Part shown: piece after piece, positions 14,048-22,276 of the stretch | Layout: each line of letters starts with the position of its first letter | Numbering within the stretch: the first letter of the stretch is position 1 | Assembly: GCA_016928975.1 (NCBI GenBank) | Contig: JAFGJR010000031.1 | Span: forward strand, 1 to 26,504 | Origin: Sedimentisphaerales bacterium | GTDB lineage: Bacteria; Planctomycetota; Phycisphaerae; Sedimentisphaerales; SG8-4 | Length of the DNA: 26,504 nt | Reading direction: 5' to 3' | Notes under the pieces: generated by a model | The model's database searches: none | The model's input: the letters and a program-made list of their open reading frames with translations, nothing else | What the model was told of the DNA's origin: nothing | Position numbers and translations under genes: made by a program

Positions 14048-14095
14048 CACCTTCACTTGGATGTGCCGTGCGAGACGGCGTGCACTACCCCCGAG

Positions 14096-16012
14096 TTACT
14101 GAGGAGGCTGCTCCGGTTGCGGCTCTGCCTGAGGCGGCTCCGCTTGATCTGCGGGAGCCTGCTCTCCGGCGGCTCCTTCGGCTGGCTGGGACTCCTTGGT
14201 GGCCTTTTCCCGCTTGGCTTCCGCGCGGCGTGCCAAGGCATCCTTGATCCGCAGGGTATCGCCGCCGGCGGAAACGCCACTGGAGGAGGGAGCGGGAGCG
14301 GGCTGCGGCTCGCCGCCGCGTCGCGCCGATTTCTTCGGCGGACCCGACGGGGCGGCATGCTCTTCCGCCGCCCACTGCACGCGACGCAGGCTCAACCCGA
14401 TCTTGCGGGCCTCCGGATCGACCTTCAGTATCTTGACTTCCACCTCGTCGCCCGGCTTGACGACATCCTGGGGCTTGTCGATCTTGTGATCGGCCAGCTC
14501 CGAGATGTGCAGCAGGCCTTCCAGATCGGGCTCCAGCTCGACGAACGCGCCGAAGTTGGTCAGCTTGGCGATCTTGCCTTTGATGATGTGGCCGGGGATG
14601 TACTTCTCGGGAATCGCGCGAATCCAGGGGTCTTCGCTCATCTGCTTCATTCCGAGCGAGATTCGCTGCTTTTCCTCGTTGACTTCGAGGACGACGCACT
14701 TGACCTCCTGGCCTTTCTGGAGCGCCTCGCTGGGATGGCCGAACTTGCGCGTCCAGCTCAGGTCGGAGATGTGGATCATGCCGTCGATGCCCGGCTCGAT
14801 CTCGACGAAGGCGCCGAAATTGGTCATGCTGCGAACCGCCGCCGTCACGATCGTTCCCGGCGGATACTTGCGGGCGGCCAGCTCCCACGGATTGGGCTCG
14901 GTCTGCTTGATGCCCAGGGAGATCTCCTGTTTCTCCTTGTTGACGTTGAGCACGACGACGTCGATCTCGTCGCCGAGATTGACCATTTCGCCCGGGTGGG
15001 ACAGGCGTCGCGTCCAGCTCATCTCGCTGATGTGGACGAGCCCTTCGATCCCGTCCTCCAGCCGGACGAACACGCCGTAATTCATCACGTTGACGACCTT
15101 GCCACGGACCTTGGAGCCGAGCGGATATTTCTCCTCGACCGTCTCCCACGGGCTCGGCGTCTTCTGCTTGAGACCCAGCGAAATCTTCTCGCTTTCCTTG
15201 TCCACGCCGATCACGACGCACTCGATTTCCTGGTCCAGGTCCACCACCTCGGACGGATGCGAGATGCGTCCCCAGCTCAGATCGGAAATATGCAGCAGGC
15301 CGTCCAGGCCGCCCAGATCGACGAACACGCCAAAGTCGGCGATGTTCTTGACGATGCCCTTGCGAAGCTGGCCGACCTCGATATCGTTGAGGATCTTCTC
15401 TTTGCTGGCCTTGCGCTCCTCCTCGATAAGCTTTCGACGCGAGACCACGATGTTGCGGTTGTCCACGTCGATCTTGAGGACTTTGCACTGGATATCCTTG
15501 CCGATAAAGCGGCTGATGTCGCCCGGTTTGCGGATATCGACCTGGGAGGCCGGCAGGAAGACCGGCACGCCAATATCGACGAGCAGGCCGCCCTTGATCC
15601 GGCGGATGACCTTGCCACTGACGACATCGCCCTCCCTCTTCGTGTTGATGATGTACTCCCAGCCCCGGATCGTATCCGCCTTGCGTTTGCTCAGGAGGAT
15701 CAGCCCGCTCTCGGAATCGGTGTCTTCGAGCAGGACCTCGATCTCCCGGCCCGGCGCGATGTCCTCAGGGCTGTCAAATTCGCCGGCGTCCACCACTCCT
15801 TCGCTCTTGAGGCCCACTTCCACGATCACGTCGTTGCCGATCAACGAGACGATGGTGCCCTTGAGAATGGTGCCCGGCAGGCGAGAATCCACTTTCTTTT
15901 GCAGGGTCTGCTCGAGATATTGCGTCTCGTTCTCGCCAAACAGTTGATTCACCTGCTCTTCGAGCTTGTCCTCGGACAAACCCAGCTTGCCAAAGATGTT
16001 TCGATCTACCAT
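14096..16012 (-). CDS. rpsA: Small ribosomal subunit protein S1 (six S1 domains)
   Basis: The 638-aa protein has six S1/OB-fold repeats. The first two are more divergent (LPGTILKGTIVSLIGNDVIVEV; EGDVVSGKVIRRIKGGLLVDIG). The last four are canonical (GIVKNIADFGVFVDL, GKVVNVMNYGVFVRL, AAVRSMTNFGAFVEI, GKIAKLTNFGAFVEL), each followed by a GLLHISELSW-type strand. This matches full-length proteobacterial-type S1, which unwinds and delivers mRNA to the 30S subunit. The tail of about 90 residues is Pro/Ala/Glu/Gln rich and disordered. The ATG at 16012 has AAGGGA 9 nt upstream; a longer in-frame opening to 16117 is not needed. It lies 159 nt downstream of ispH on the same strand and ends in a strong terminator. 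An ispH-rpsA association is known from Firmicutes, including fusions. Confidence 0.95.
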   Translation of the reverse strand: MVDRNIFGKLGLSEDKLEEQVNQLFGENETQYLEQTLQKKVDSRLPGTILKGTIVSLIGNDVIVEVGLKSEGVVDAGEFDSPEDIAPGREIEVLLEDTDSESGLILLSKRKADTIRGWEYIINTKREGDVVSGKVIRRIKGGLLVDIGVPVFLPASQVDIRKPGDISRFIGKDIQCKVLKIDVDNRNIVVSRRKLIEEERKASKEKILNDIEVGQLRKGIVKNIADFGVFVDLGGLDGLLHISDLSWGRISHPSEVVDLDQEIECVVIGVDKESEKISLGLKQKTPSPWETVEEKYPLGSKVRGKVVNVMNYGVFVRLEDGIEGLVHISEMSWTRRLSHPGEMVNLGDEIDVVVLNVNKEKQEISLGIKQTEPNPWELAARKYPPGTIVTAAVRSMTNFGAFVEIEPGIDGMIHISDLSWTRKFGHPSEALQKGQEVKCVVLEVNEEKQRISLGMKQMSEDPWIRAIPEKYIPGHIIKGKIAKLTNFGAFVELEPDLEGLLHISELADHKIDKPQDVVKPGDEVEVKILKVDPEARKIGLSLRRVQWAAEEHAAPSGPPKKSARRGGEPQPAPAPSSSGVSAGGDTLRIKDALARRAEAKREKATKESQPAEGAAGEQAPADQAEPPQAEPQPEQPPQ

Positions 16013-16171
16013 ACGCTTGATCCCTTGTGGAGTCTGTTCATTCGATCGAGCGGCGCCCCACATACACACCGGCCGACCCTTACGGACCTTAATCGCGCGA
16101 TCATCCGCGCCCTTCACGCCCCGGCGTACGCAGCCGGGACAATCCTGATTTCAAAAGAGCGGCAGGCGCCA

Positions 16172-17023
16172 TCAGCGTGTCGGTTCGAATGCTCCCAGAC
16201 GACTGACAAACTCGTCGATGACCCAGTTGGGGGTCGAGGCCCCCGCCGTCACACCGGCGATACTCCTGCCAAACAGCACATTTCTATCAAGCTCGTCCCA
16301 ATTCTGCAAGTGAAAGGTTGCCGGGTTGTGATTTTTGCACAGTTCCGCCAGCCGGCGGGTATTGGCGCTGTGCAAGCCGCCCAGGACGAACATGACATCG
16401 ACCCTCTTGCACAGGGCAATGGCCGACTCCTGCCGTTTGACCGCCTCCTTGCAGAGGGTGTTGATGACCTTCATCTCGCTGAAGCTGCCTCGGCCGATGA
16501 CGCCGAGCATCCGGCCCAGATGCTCCGGGCTCTGCGTCGTCTGGCAGACGATGCCGAGCCGGCCGTCCCCGGGCAGCCTGTCCAGGTCGTTCTCGTCAGC
16601 CACGACGACCACATCGCCCACGCAGCCCATGACGCCCTGCACCTCCGGGTGGTTCTCCTCCCCGATGATCACGACTTCGTAGCCTTCCTGTTCCAGTTGC
16701 TTGGCAATCTGCTGGACGCGTTTGACGAGCACACAGGTGGCGTCCACGATGCGCAGGTGCTTCCGCCGCAACTGGTCCAGCTCCTTCGGGGCCACGCCGT
16801 GCGAGCGGATCAACACTGTGCCGGAATCGATGTCGTCCACCGACTCCACCGTTCGCATACCCGCGCAGGCCAGCCGGGCCACGACGTCCTTGTTATGGAT
16901 GATCGGCCCCAGACAGTAGACCGGCTCGCTGCCGTCCGACTGTGCCAGAATCCTCTCCGCCGTGCTGATGGCATTCCGCACGCCAGGACAGAAACCGCAT
17001 TTCTCTGCTACCAGGACCTTCAT
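16172..17023 (-). CDS. ispH: 4-hydroxy-3-methylbut-2-enyl diphosphate reductase (IspH/LytB)
   Basis: The 283-aa [4Fe-4S] enzyme makes IPP and DMAPP from HMBPP, the last MEP step. All signature residues are visible: cluster cysteines C12 (CGFCPGV), C97 (DATC) and C191 (NTLC); substrate-binding H43 (PIIHN), H75 (RSHGV) and H125; the proton-relay E127 in EENHPEVQG; and CQTTQS and GVTAGASTP. The ATG at 17023 has AAAGG 5 nt upstream, and the longer in-frame opening to 17104 has no support. It is transcribed from the promoter at 17116-17144 and followed by rpsA. Together with ispG 4 kb away, both Fe-S enzymes of the pathway are in this window, on opposite strands. Confidence 0.97.
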   Translation of the reverse strand: MKVLVAEKCGFCPGVRNAISTAERILAQSDGSEPVYCLGPIIHNKDVVARLACAGMRTVESVDDIDSGTVLIRSHGVAPKELDQLRRKHLRIVDATCVLVKRVQQIAKQLEQEGYEVVIIGEENHPEVQGVMGCVGDVVVVADENDLDRLPGDGRLGIVCQTTQSPEHLGRMLGVIGRGSFSEMKVINTLCKEAVKRQESAIALCKRVDVMFVLGGLHSANTRRLAELCKNHNPATFHLQNWDELDRNVLFGRSIAGVTAGASTPNWVIDEFVSRLGAFEPTR

Positions 17024-17115
17024 AGATGCCTTTACTGCTACTGTGGCGATACGATACCTGTTCAATGCTCGTTCGTCCGCGATCCAGCACGTCTCCCACC
17101 CCACGTTCCGGTGCT

Positions 17116-17144
17116 ATCCTACAGCCCTGTCTGCCGGACTTCAA
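17116..17144 (-). promoter_or_regulatory. Sigma70-type promoter of ispH
   Basis: On the minus strand, TTGAAG (17139-17144), a 17-bp spacer and TAGGAT (17116-17121). The predicted leader before the ispH ATG is about 86 nt. Confidence 0.55.
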
Positions 17145-17178
17145 GTTATTCATATCCGTGACGGTGACCTGAGAAACC

Positions 17179-17271
17179 GGGTGGCAGCGGCAAGCGCCAG
17201 CTTGCCGATGGCTCGTCGGACGTACTGCGCCATCGGCAAGCTCCGTTTCACTCCGCTTGGCGCTGCCACCC
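17179..17271. repeat. Long inverted-repeat element, copy 1
   Basis: GGGTGGCAGCG at the left end is matched by CGCTGCCACCC at the right end, with inner arms CTTGCCGATGG and CCATCGGCAAG around a short loop, so it can form a long hairpin. The left 33 bp are identical to the left end of copy 2 at 18769. The loops differ. It lies between the divergent ispH and Gfo/Idh/MocA genes. Confidence 0.85.
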
Positions 17272-17326
17272 AGCACAGGCTCAGAGACATCTGCAGAACC
17301 AGCCCGCTGGCAGCCCCACATTGCAC

Positions 17327-17355
17327 TTGACGTGGCCGGGGGGACGAGATACGTT
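17327..17355 (+). promoter_or_regulatory. Candidate promoter of the oxidoreductase/DUF1080 cluster
   Basis: TTGACG (17327-17332), a 17-bp spacer and TACGTT (17350-17355). The leader to the ATG at 17476 would be about 115 nt, and its last part is AT-rich. Confidence 0.45.
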
Positions 17356-17475
17356 GGCGCGTGTCTCATGATGATAGGACTCACGGGACCAATAAGACGT
17401 ATGATGTGCTATCGCGGCCTGCGGGCGACATTCGTAAATCATAAATGGTAAATCGCAAATCCTAAGGGGAAGGCT

Positions 17476-18735
17476 ATGACCAACAGCAGATTCTCACGTC
17501 GTGACTTCATCAAGGCCTCTGCCGTGTCGTTGGCGGCGCTCGGGACCGCCGGGCAGGCATATGCGGCCGGTTCCGATACCGTTCGCGTCGGCATCATCGG
17601 CTGCGGCGGACAGGGGACGCGAGACCTCGTCAGTTGCGTGAAGAGCTCGCCCGGCGTGGAGATCGTGGCAATGGCCGACCTGTTCGAGGACCGGCTGAAG
17701 GAATCGCTGGCCAATCTCAAGAAGGATGTCCCCGCCGCCGTGAAGGTCACGCCGGAGCGGTGCTTCGTGGGCTTCGATGCCCACAAAAAGCTGCTGCAGA
17801 CAGATGTGCAGATGGTGCTGCTGACGACCCCGCCTCACTGGCGTGCACAGCATCTCCATGCCGCAATTGAAGCAGGCAAGCACGTGTTCATGGAAAAGCC
17901 TGCCGGCGTGGACCCCAAGGCCATTCGCTCCATGATCGAGACCGGGGAGCTGGCCAAGCAGAAGAAGCTGTCCGTCGTCGCCGGCACACAACGGCGGCAC
18001 AGCAGGAAATACCAGGAGATCATCAAGCGAATTCACGACGGCCAGATCGGCCGGATCGTCTCCGGCCAGGGCTACTGGAACGGCGGCGACATGCTCGGCT
18101 ACTGGAAGTGGTGGGACAAGGAGAAGCTCTCCGACATGGAGTGGCAGTGCCGGAGCTGGCCGTGGTTCACCTGGACCAGCGGCGACCACATCGTCGAGCA
18201 GCACGTGCATAACCTCGACGTCCTGAACTGGGCGCTGCAGGGACATCCGGAACAGTGCATGGGCATGGGCGGCCGGGCCGTGCGAACCCTGGGCAACATC
18301 TGGGATCACTTCGCGGTCGAGTACGAGTACGCCAACGGCGTGCGGGTCGAGAGCCTGTGCCGCCAGATCAATGGCTGCACCGACCGGATCGCGGAACGAG
18401 TGGTGGGCACCAAGGGCTTCGCCGATATCGATCAGGGCGTCATCACGGGCGAAAAGCCCTACAAGTACAATGGGCCGGACCCCGATCACTACGTGCAGGA
18501 GTTTGCCGACCTGATCAAGAGCATTCGTGATGGCACGCCGATCAATGAGGCGAAGAACGTGGCCGAGAGCACGATGAACGCGATCATGGGCCGCATGAGC
18601 GCCTATACGGGCCGGGCCCTGAAATGGGACTGGGCGATGAAGGCCTCGAAGCTGGACCTGACGCCGCCGAAGTACGAGTTCGTCGATATGCCGACCGACC
18701 CGGTGGCCGTGCCCGGCAAGACGCCATTGATTTGA
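17476..18735 (+). CDS. Tat-exported Gfo/Idh/MocA oxidoreductase (first)
   Basis: The 419-aa protein starts with a twin-arginine signal (SRRDFIK at 7-13, then a hydrophobic stretch ending AYAAG), so it is exported already folded with its cofactor. The Rossmann motif VGIIGCGGQGTRD lies at 38-50, and the MEKPAGVDP motif typical of the family at 139-147 (K141 the usual catalytic Lys). The C-terminal domain has GDHIVEQHVHNLDVLNW (236-252) with His and Asp residues likely at the substrate site. Family members use NAD(P) to oxidise sugars and cyclitols; the exported planctomycete versions are linked to 3-keto-sugar chemistry. It is followed by a paralog and a DUF1080 gene. The ATG at 17476 has AAGGGGAAGG upstream. 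The exact substrate is unknown. Confidence 0.92.
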   Translation: MTNSRFSRRDFIKASAVSLAALGTAGQAYAAGSDTVRVGIIGCGGQGTRDLVSCVKSSPGVEIVAMADLFEDRLKESLANLKKDVPAAVKVTPERCFVGFDAHKKLLQTDVQMVLLTTPPHWRAQHLHAAIEAGKHVFMEKPAGVDPKAIRSMIETGELAKQKKLSVVAGTQRRHSRKYQEIIKRIHDGQIGRIVSGQGYWNGGDMLGYWKWWDKEKLSDMEWQCRSWPWFTWTSGDHIVEQHVHNLDVLNWALQGHPEQCMGMGGRAVRTLGNIWDHFAVEYEYANGVRVESLCRQINGCTDRIAERVVGTKGFADIDQGVITGEKPYKYNGPDPDHYVQEFADLIKSIRDGTPINEAKNVAESTMNAIMGRMSAYTGRALKWDWAMKASKLDLTPPKYEFVDMPTDPVAVPGKTPLI

Positions 18736-18768
18736 GATTTCTGATGTATGATTTTTGATTTGAAGGCT

Positions 18769-18849
18769 GGGTGGCAGCGGCAAGCGCCAGCTTGCCGATG
18801 GTTTGCCCATCCGCCATCGGCAAAGCCCTCGGCCTTGCCGCTGCCACCC
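18769..18849. repeat. Long inverted-repeat element, copy 2
   Basis: It has the same outer arms as copy 1 (GGGTGGCAGCG and CGCTGCCACCC) and the inner pair GCCGATGG and CCATCGGC. The 81-bp element lies between the two oxidoreductase genes, 34 nt after the stop of the first, where the hairpin could act as a transcript-stabilising or partial termination structure. Confidence 0.85.
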
Positions 18850-18893
18850 GATTGAGAAATAACTCCGACTGACCTCCAGATTGAGGTGCTGTG

Positions 18894-20177
18894 ATGAACA
18901 ACAGGTACGAGCGGCTTTCGAGGCGTGAGTTTGTGGCGGGTGCGGCCGCATTGACGGCGGCCTCGGTATTGGGCTCACGGGCGCACGCGGCGGGTAGTGA
19001 CAAGATCCGCGTCGGCCTGATCGGCTGCGGCGGACGCGGGACCTACGACACCGGCAACTGCCTCCGAGCGGCCGAGGGCGTCGAACTGGTCGCGATGGGC
19101 GACATGTTCAAGGACCGCCTGGACAGTTGCCGGCAGAAGCTCACGAAGGACCTTCCGGACAAAGTGAAAGTCACCGATGACACGTGCTTCGTCGGCTGGG
19201 ACGCTCACCAGAAGGTCCTGGCCACCGACGTGAACCTGGTGATCCTGACGCAGCCGCCGCACTTCCGGCCCTCGCACCTGAAGGCCGCGGTCGAGGCGGG
19301 CAAGCACGTCTTCATGGAAAAGCCCGTGGCGGTGGACCCGGTCGGCGTTCGCTCCGTGATCCAGTCGTCGGCACTGGCGGAGCAGAAGGGCTTGACTATC
19401 GTGGCCGGCACGCAGATGCGCCGAATCTCGCACCTCATGGAGGCGGCCGAGAGGATTCACGACGGCGCGATCGGCACGATCCTGGGCGGCCAATGTGTCC
19501 GGCTCGGCGACGCCATGCGAAACTGGGGCCCGCGGCAGCGCCAGCCCGGCTGGTCGGATATGGAATGGCAGCTCCGGCGTTGGCTGTTCATGACCTGGCT
19601 CAGCGGCGACTTCATCGTGGAGATGCACGTGCACAACCTGGACGTGATGAACTGGCTGATCGGCGCCCACCCGGTGCAGTGCATGGGCCTGGGCGGCCGG
19701 CAGCAGCGGACCGAGCCCGAGTTTGGGGATTCATATGACCACTTCGCCGTGGAGTACGAGTATCCGAACGGCCTGCGCATCGAGTACATGGGCACGCAGA
19801 TGGACAAGGTGGGCGACGGCCGTTCCGACCAGCGGCTGGTCGGAACGAAAGGCCTGATGTATACGGATTCCGGGCGGGTCGTGATCCGGGGGCAGAACCC
19901 CGCCGAGATCGCCTGGGACAAGCAGGATCCGTGTCTGAAACAGCACGCAGAGCAGATTGACGCGATTCGCCGGGACAAGCGGTTAAACGAGGGCCGGCGG
20001 ATCGCGGAGAGCACCCTGACCTCGATCATGGGTCGGATGAGCGCATATACCGGCCGGGCCCTGAAGTGGGATTGGGCGATGAACGCCTCGAAGCTGGACC
20101 TGGCGCCGCCGTCGTACGAGTTTGGCGACCTGCCCATGCCCCCGGTGGCCATCCCGGGCAGGACGCCGCTCTTGTAG
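18894..20177 (+). CDS. Tat-exported Gfo/Idh/MocA oxidoreductase (second)
   Basis: The 427-aa paralog of the preceding gene has a Tat motif SRREFV at 9-14, a signal region ending AHAAG, a Rossmann motif VGLIGCGGRGTYD (40-52) and MEKPVAVDP (141-149). It shares long stretches with the first gene, such as MGRMSAYTGRALKWDWAM and the VHNLDVxNW core, and the C-terminus also ends PGRTPLL/PGKTPLI. The substrate-pocket region (NWGPRQRQPGW) differs from the first protein (YWKWWDKEKL), so the two probably act on different sugars or on different steps. The ATG at 18894 is chosen because GAGG lies 7 nt upstream; GTG at 18891 is possible. DUF1080 follows 43 nt later. Confidence 0.92.
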   Translation: MNNRYERLSRREFVAGAAALTAASVLGSRAHAAGSDKIRVGLIGCGGRGTYDTGNCLRAAEGVELVAMGDMFKDRLDSCRQKLTKDLPDKVKVTDDTCFVGWDAHQKVLATDVNLVILTQPPHFRPSHLKAAVEAGKHVFMEKPVAVDPVGVRSVIQSSALAEQKGLTIVAGTQMRRISHLMEAAERIHDGAIGTILGGQCVRLGDAMRNWGPRQRQPGWSDMEWQLRRWLFMTWLSGDFIVEMHVHNLDVMNWLIGAHPVQCMGLGGRQQRTEPEFGDSYDHFAVEYEYPNGLRIEYMGTQMDKVGDGRSDQRLVGTKGLMYTDSGRVVIRGQNPAEIAWDKQDPCLKQHAEQIDAIRRDKRLNEGRRIAESTLTSIMGRMSAYTGRALKWDWAMNASKLDLAPPSYEFGDLPMPPVAIPGRTPLL

Positions 20178-20220
20178 TTGATGAGAGACTACTGATGATT
20201 GATGATGGACAGGAGAATTC

Positions 20221-20880
20221 ATGAAGCGCCTGGTGACTGCCTCTGTCGCTGTATTGCTGATCGCGCCGGCCCTCGCGAGCGAGCCCGCCGGGCCGATCGT
20301 GCCGAAGGAGAAGACAATCCTGTGGAATGGCACGGATTTCACGGGGTGGCAGCGATTTCTGCCGGACCCGTCGAAGGATGTGGACAAGACGTGGTCTATC
20401 GAGAATGGCCTGCTGCGCTGCACGGGTAGTCCCGCCGGTTACATGCGGACGGAGAAGCCGTACGGGGATTACCACCTCCACGTCGAGTGGCGCTGGCCCG
20501 CCAAACCCGGCAACAACGGCGTCCTCGTCCACATGAGCGGCGAAGACAAGGTCTGGCCCAGGAGTCTCGAATGCCAGTTGGCATCAGGCAGCGCGGGCGA
20601 CTTCTGGGTGATCGGCGGCATCGAATTCGCAGAGCATGCCAAAGGCGGCGGCCGGGTCAAGGGACGCCGGACCGTCAAGCTCCACGAGAGCAGCGAGAAA
20701 CCGCCCGGCGAATGGAACCAGTACGATATCCTCTGCAAGGACGACTGGGTCGTAGTGCTCGTCAACGGCATCCTACAGAACGTGGCGACGGAATGCTCGG
20801 ACACCTCCGGCAAGATCTGCCTCCAGAGCGAGGGCGCCCCGATTGAGTACCGCAACCTCTGGCTTGAGCCGATGGAGTAG
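20221..20880 (+). CDS. Exported DUF1080 / 3-keto-disaccharide hydrolase-family protein
   Basis: The 219-aa protein has a signal peptide (MKRLVTASVAVLLIAPALAS). A single DUF1080 jelly-roll domain follows, recognisable from ILWNGTDFTGWQRF (33-46), YGDYHLHVEWRW, GNNGVLVHM, SLECQL and WNQYDILCKDDWVVVLVNG. Members characterised in Bacteroidetes cleave 3-keto-glycosides, the products of Gfo/Idh/MocA-type oxidation, so the gene order oxidoreductase-oxidoreductase-DUF1080 fits an oxidative glycoside-cleavage pathway outside the cytoplasm. AGGAG lies upstream of the ATG. A run of 10 G follows at 20891-20900. Whether this protein is a hydrolase or only a lectin-like binding module cannot be told from the sequence. 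Confidence 0.88.
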   Translation: MKRLVTASVAVLLIAPALASEPAGPIVPKEKTILWNGTDFTGWQRFLPDPSKDVDKTWSIENGLLRCTGSPAGYMRTEKPYGDYHLHVEWRWPAKPGNNGVLVHMSGEDKVWPRSLECQLASGSAGDFWVIGGIEFAEHAKGGGRVKGRRTVKLHESSEKPPGEWNQYDILCKDDWVVVLVNGILQNVATECSDTSGKICLQSEGAPIEYRNLWLEPME

Positions 20881-21017
20881 CCTCCTCACCGGGGGGGGGG
20901 AAATCGCCGCACGAGGGAAGATTCGATACGTAAAAGAAACTGGCCGGAGCGGGCCCGGCGCCGGCTCCTTCCGTTGGCGTATGGAAATGTCAGGGCGGCA
21001 TTCTTGCGAGGCGAACA

Positions 21018-21134
21018 ATGGGAATGGATCAGACATACCACCAGCCTGGCGTCTCGCGGGTGCTCCAGTCGCGGGAAGAAACCCGCGCCTTCTACGACAG
21101 GATCGCAGGCGTGTACGACTTGCTCGGGGAGTGA
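21018..21134 (+). pseudogene. N-terminal remnant of a SAM-dependent methyltransferase
   Basis: A 38-codon reading frame with a ribosome binding site (GAGG, 6 nt upstream) ends SREETRAFYDRIAGVYDLLGE and then TGA. This phrase matches the start of UbiE-like methyltransferases, where FYDRIA-VYD precedes the SAM-binding core. No SAM-binding motif follows in any frame, because the GNAT gene begins 5 nt later. It looks like a gene cut down by deletion to its first helix. It could be kept for translational coupling with the GNAT gene. Confidence 0.5.
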
Positions 21135-21138
21135 AGTA

Positions 21139-21798
21139 GTGGCGTCTGCCGCGAGCATCCGCAGCTACCGAGCATCGGATCGGCCGGCAGTCCGTGAGAT
21201 TGCCTGCGACACCGCCGACGCGGGCGAGCCGGTGGAGCGGCTCTTTCACGATCGGGAGGTCTTTGCCGACATCGTGACTCGCTATTATACCGATTACGAG
21301 CCGAACTCGCTCTGGGTGGCCGACTGCGACGGTCAGGTCGTCGGCTACCTGACTGGCTGTCTGGACACCCGAAACGAGAAGCGGGTGACAGGAAGGCGAA
21401 TCCTGCCCAGCGCAATCACCGGCGCGCTGGCTCGCGGGGTCCTCTGGCACGCCGACGCGTGGCGTCTGCTGGCGGCGTTCGCCGGGACTGTTGCCCTCGG
21501 CGGCTTTCCGCACCCGATCGATCTGACCGCGTATCCCGCTCACCTCCACATCAATATCCGCCAGGGTTTCCGCAGCCGCGGGCTGGGACCTCAGCTCGTA
21601 GACGCCTTTCTGCAACAGGCTGATCACGTCGGGGTCCGGGGCATCCACGTCGTCACACGCGGCGACAACGCCGCCGGCCGCAGGTTCTTCGAGAAGACCG
21701 GATTCAGACTCCTGTTTGAGAAGCCGTTGGTCCTGCCGGCGAAAGCATGGTTCAGACGAACATCGACCGCCGTATACGGGCGGAGCCGGGAGGCGTGA
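21139..21798 (+). CDS. GNAT-family N-acetyltransferase
   Basis: The 219-aa protein begins IRSYRASDRPAVREIACDT, a standard GNAT N-terminus. The strand SLWVADCDGQVVGYLTGCLD comes before the acetyl-CoA site, which reads HLHINIRQGFRSRGLGPQLVDAFLQQA (the R-x-x-G-x-G/A-like loop QGFRSRGLG). The C-terminal GIHVVTRGDNAAGRRFFEKTGFRLL strand and helix closes the fold. A middle insertion (about 78-128) is longer than in minimal GNATs. I chose GTG 21139, 7 nt after GGGGAG; upstream in-frame codons overlap the methyltransferase remnant and are not protein-like. The substrate is unknown. The next gene starts one base after its stop. Confidence 0.85.
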   Translation: MASAASIRSYRASDRPAVREIACDTADAGEPVERLFHDREVFADIVTRYYTDYEPNSLWVADCDGQVVGYLTGCLDTRNEKRVTGRRILPSAITGALARGVLWHADAWRLLAAFAGTVALGGFPHPIDLTAYPAHLHINIRQGFRSRGLGPQLVDAFLQQADHVGVRGIHVVTRGDNAAGRRFFEKTGFRLLFEKPLVLPAKAWFRRTSTAVYGRSREA

Positions 21799-21799
21799 T

Positions 21800-22051
21800 A
21801 TGCGAGCGCATGGATGGCTTCTGGGAATGATCGTGGCAGCGGTCATCATCGTTGTACCCGTTCTATGGCTCCGCGGCCCCACAACGACAATGCTGTCGAG
21901 CGAGCTGCCCAAGGCGCGTGTGACGTCGGAGAGCATGGGCAATCCGCAGAGAATCCTGATCTCCGCAAAGACCTGCGCCGGGGACATCCCCCTGGAGTGG
22001 GCGGCCTGGCGCATTCTGGACGTCCGGACTGCGACAACCGCAGAGCCTTGA
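21800..22051 (+). CDS. Small single-pass membrane protein, unknown
   Basis: The 83-aa product starts MRAHGWLLGMIVAAVIIVVPVLWL, one membrane segment or uncleaved signal anchor. About 60 polar residues follow with no motif I recognise. GGGAGG lies 6 nt before the ATG, and the start lies next to the GNAT stop, which suggests translation together with that gene. Its final 20 residues (RILDVRTATTAEP) show no fold. It may be real but could also be a decayed end of the preceding operon. Confidence 0.5.
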   Translation: MRAHGWLLGMIVAAVIIVVPVLWLRGPTTTMLSSELPKARVTSESMGNPQRILISAKTCAGDIPLEWAAWRILDVRTATTAEP

Positions 22052-22276
22052 TGGAGAAACGTGGGATTGTCTTGGCAGTCCGGCGACGCTGCGACCGAAC
22101 TTCTCCGCCCTCGCGACGTACAGTAGTCTGACAGGTTTTCCTCCGCGTAGTGACAGGATCGAAATGTGTGAAAGGCGCCGACAGTTTCCCGCATCTATGG
22201 AAGGGGAACTGCCTGTCAGGTGGATGCATTGAATGAGATCAGTCAGGTGAACAAGAGCTGTAAAGGGAGGTATGCC

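Noticed and set aside
14057..17161. Open frame of 1034 codons on the plus strand
   Set aside because: It lies antisense to rpsA and ispH, which have full domain signatures; the translation is a low-complexity Asp/Leu/Ala shadow typical of GC-rich antisense frames.
17179..18849. CRISPR array
   Set aside because: There are only two palindromic elements, 1.6 kb apart, with a gene between them and no regular spacers.
20891..20900. Run of ten G after the DUF1080 gene as a phase-variation tract
   Set aside because: It is intergenic, not in a reading frame or between promoter elements, and could be a homopolymer sequencing artefact.
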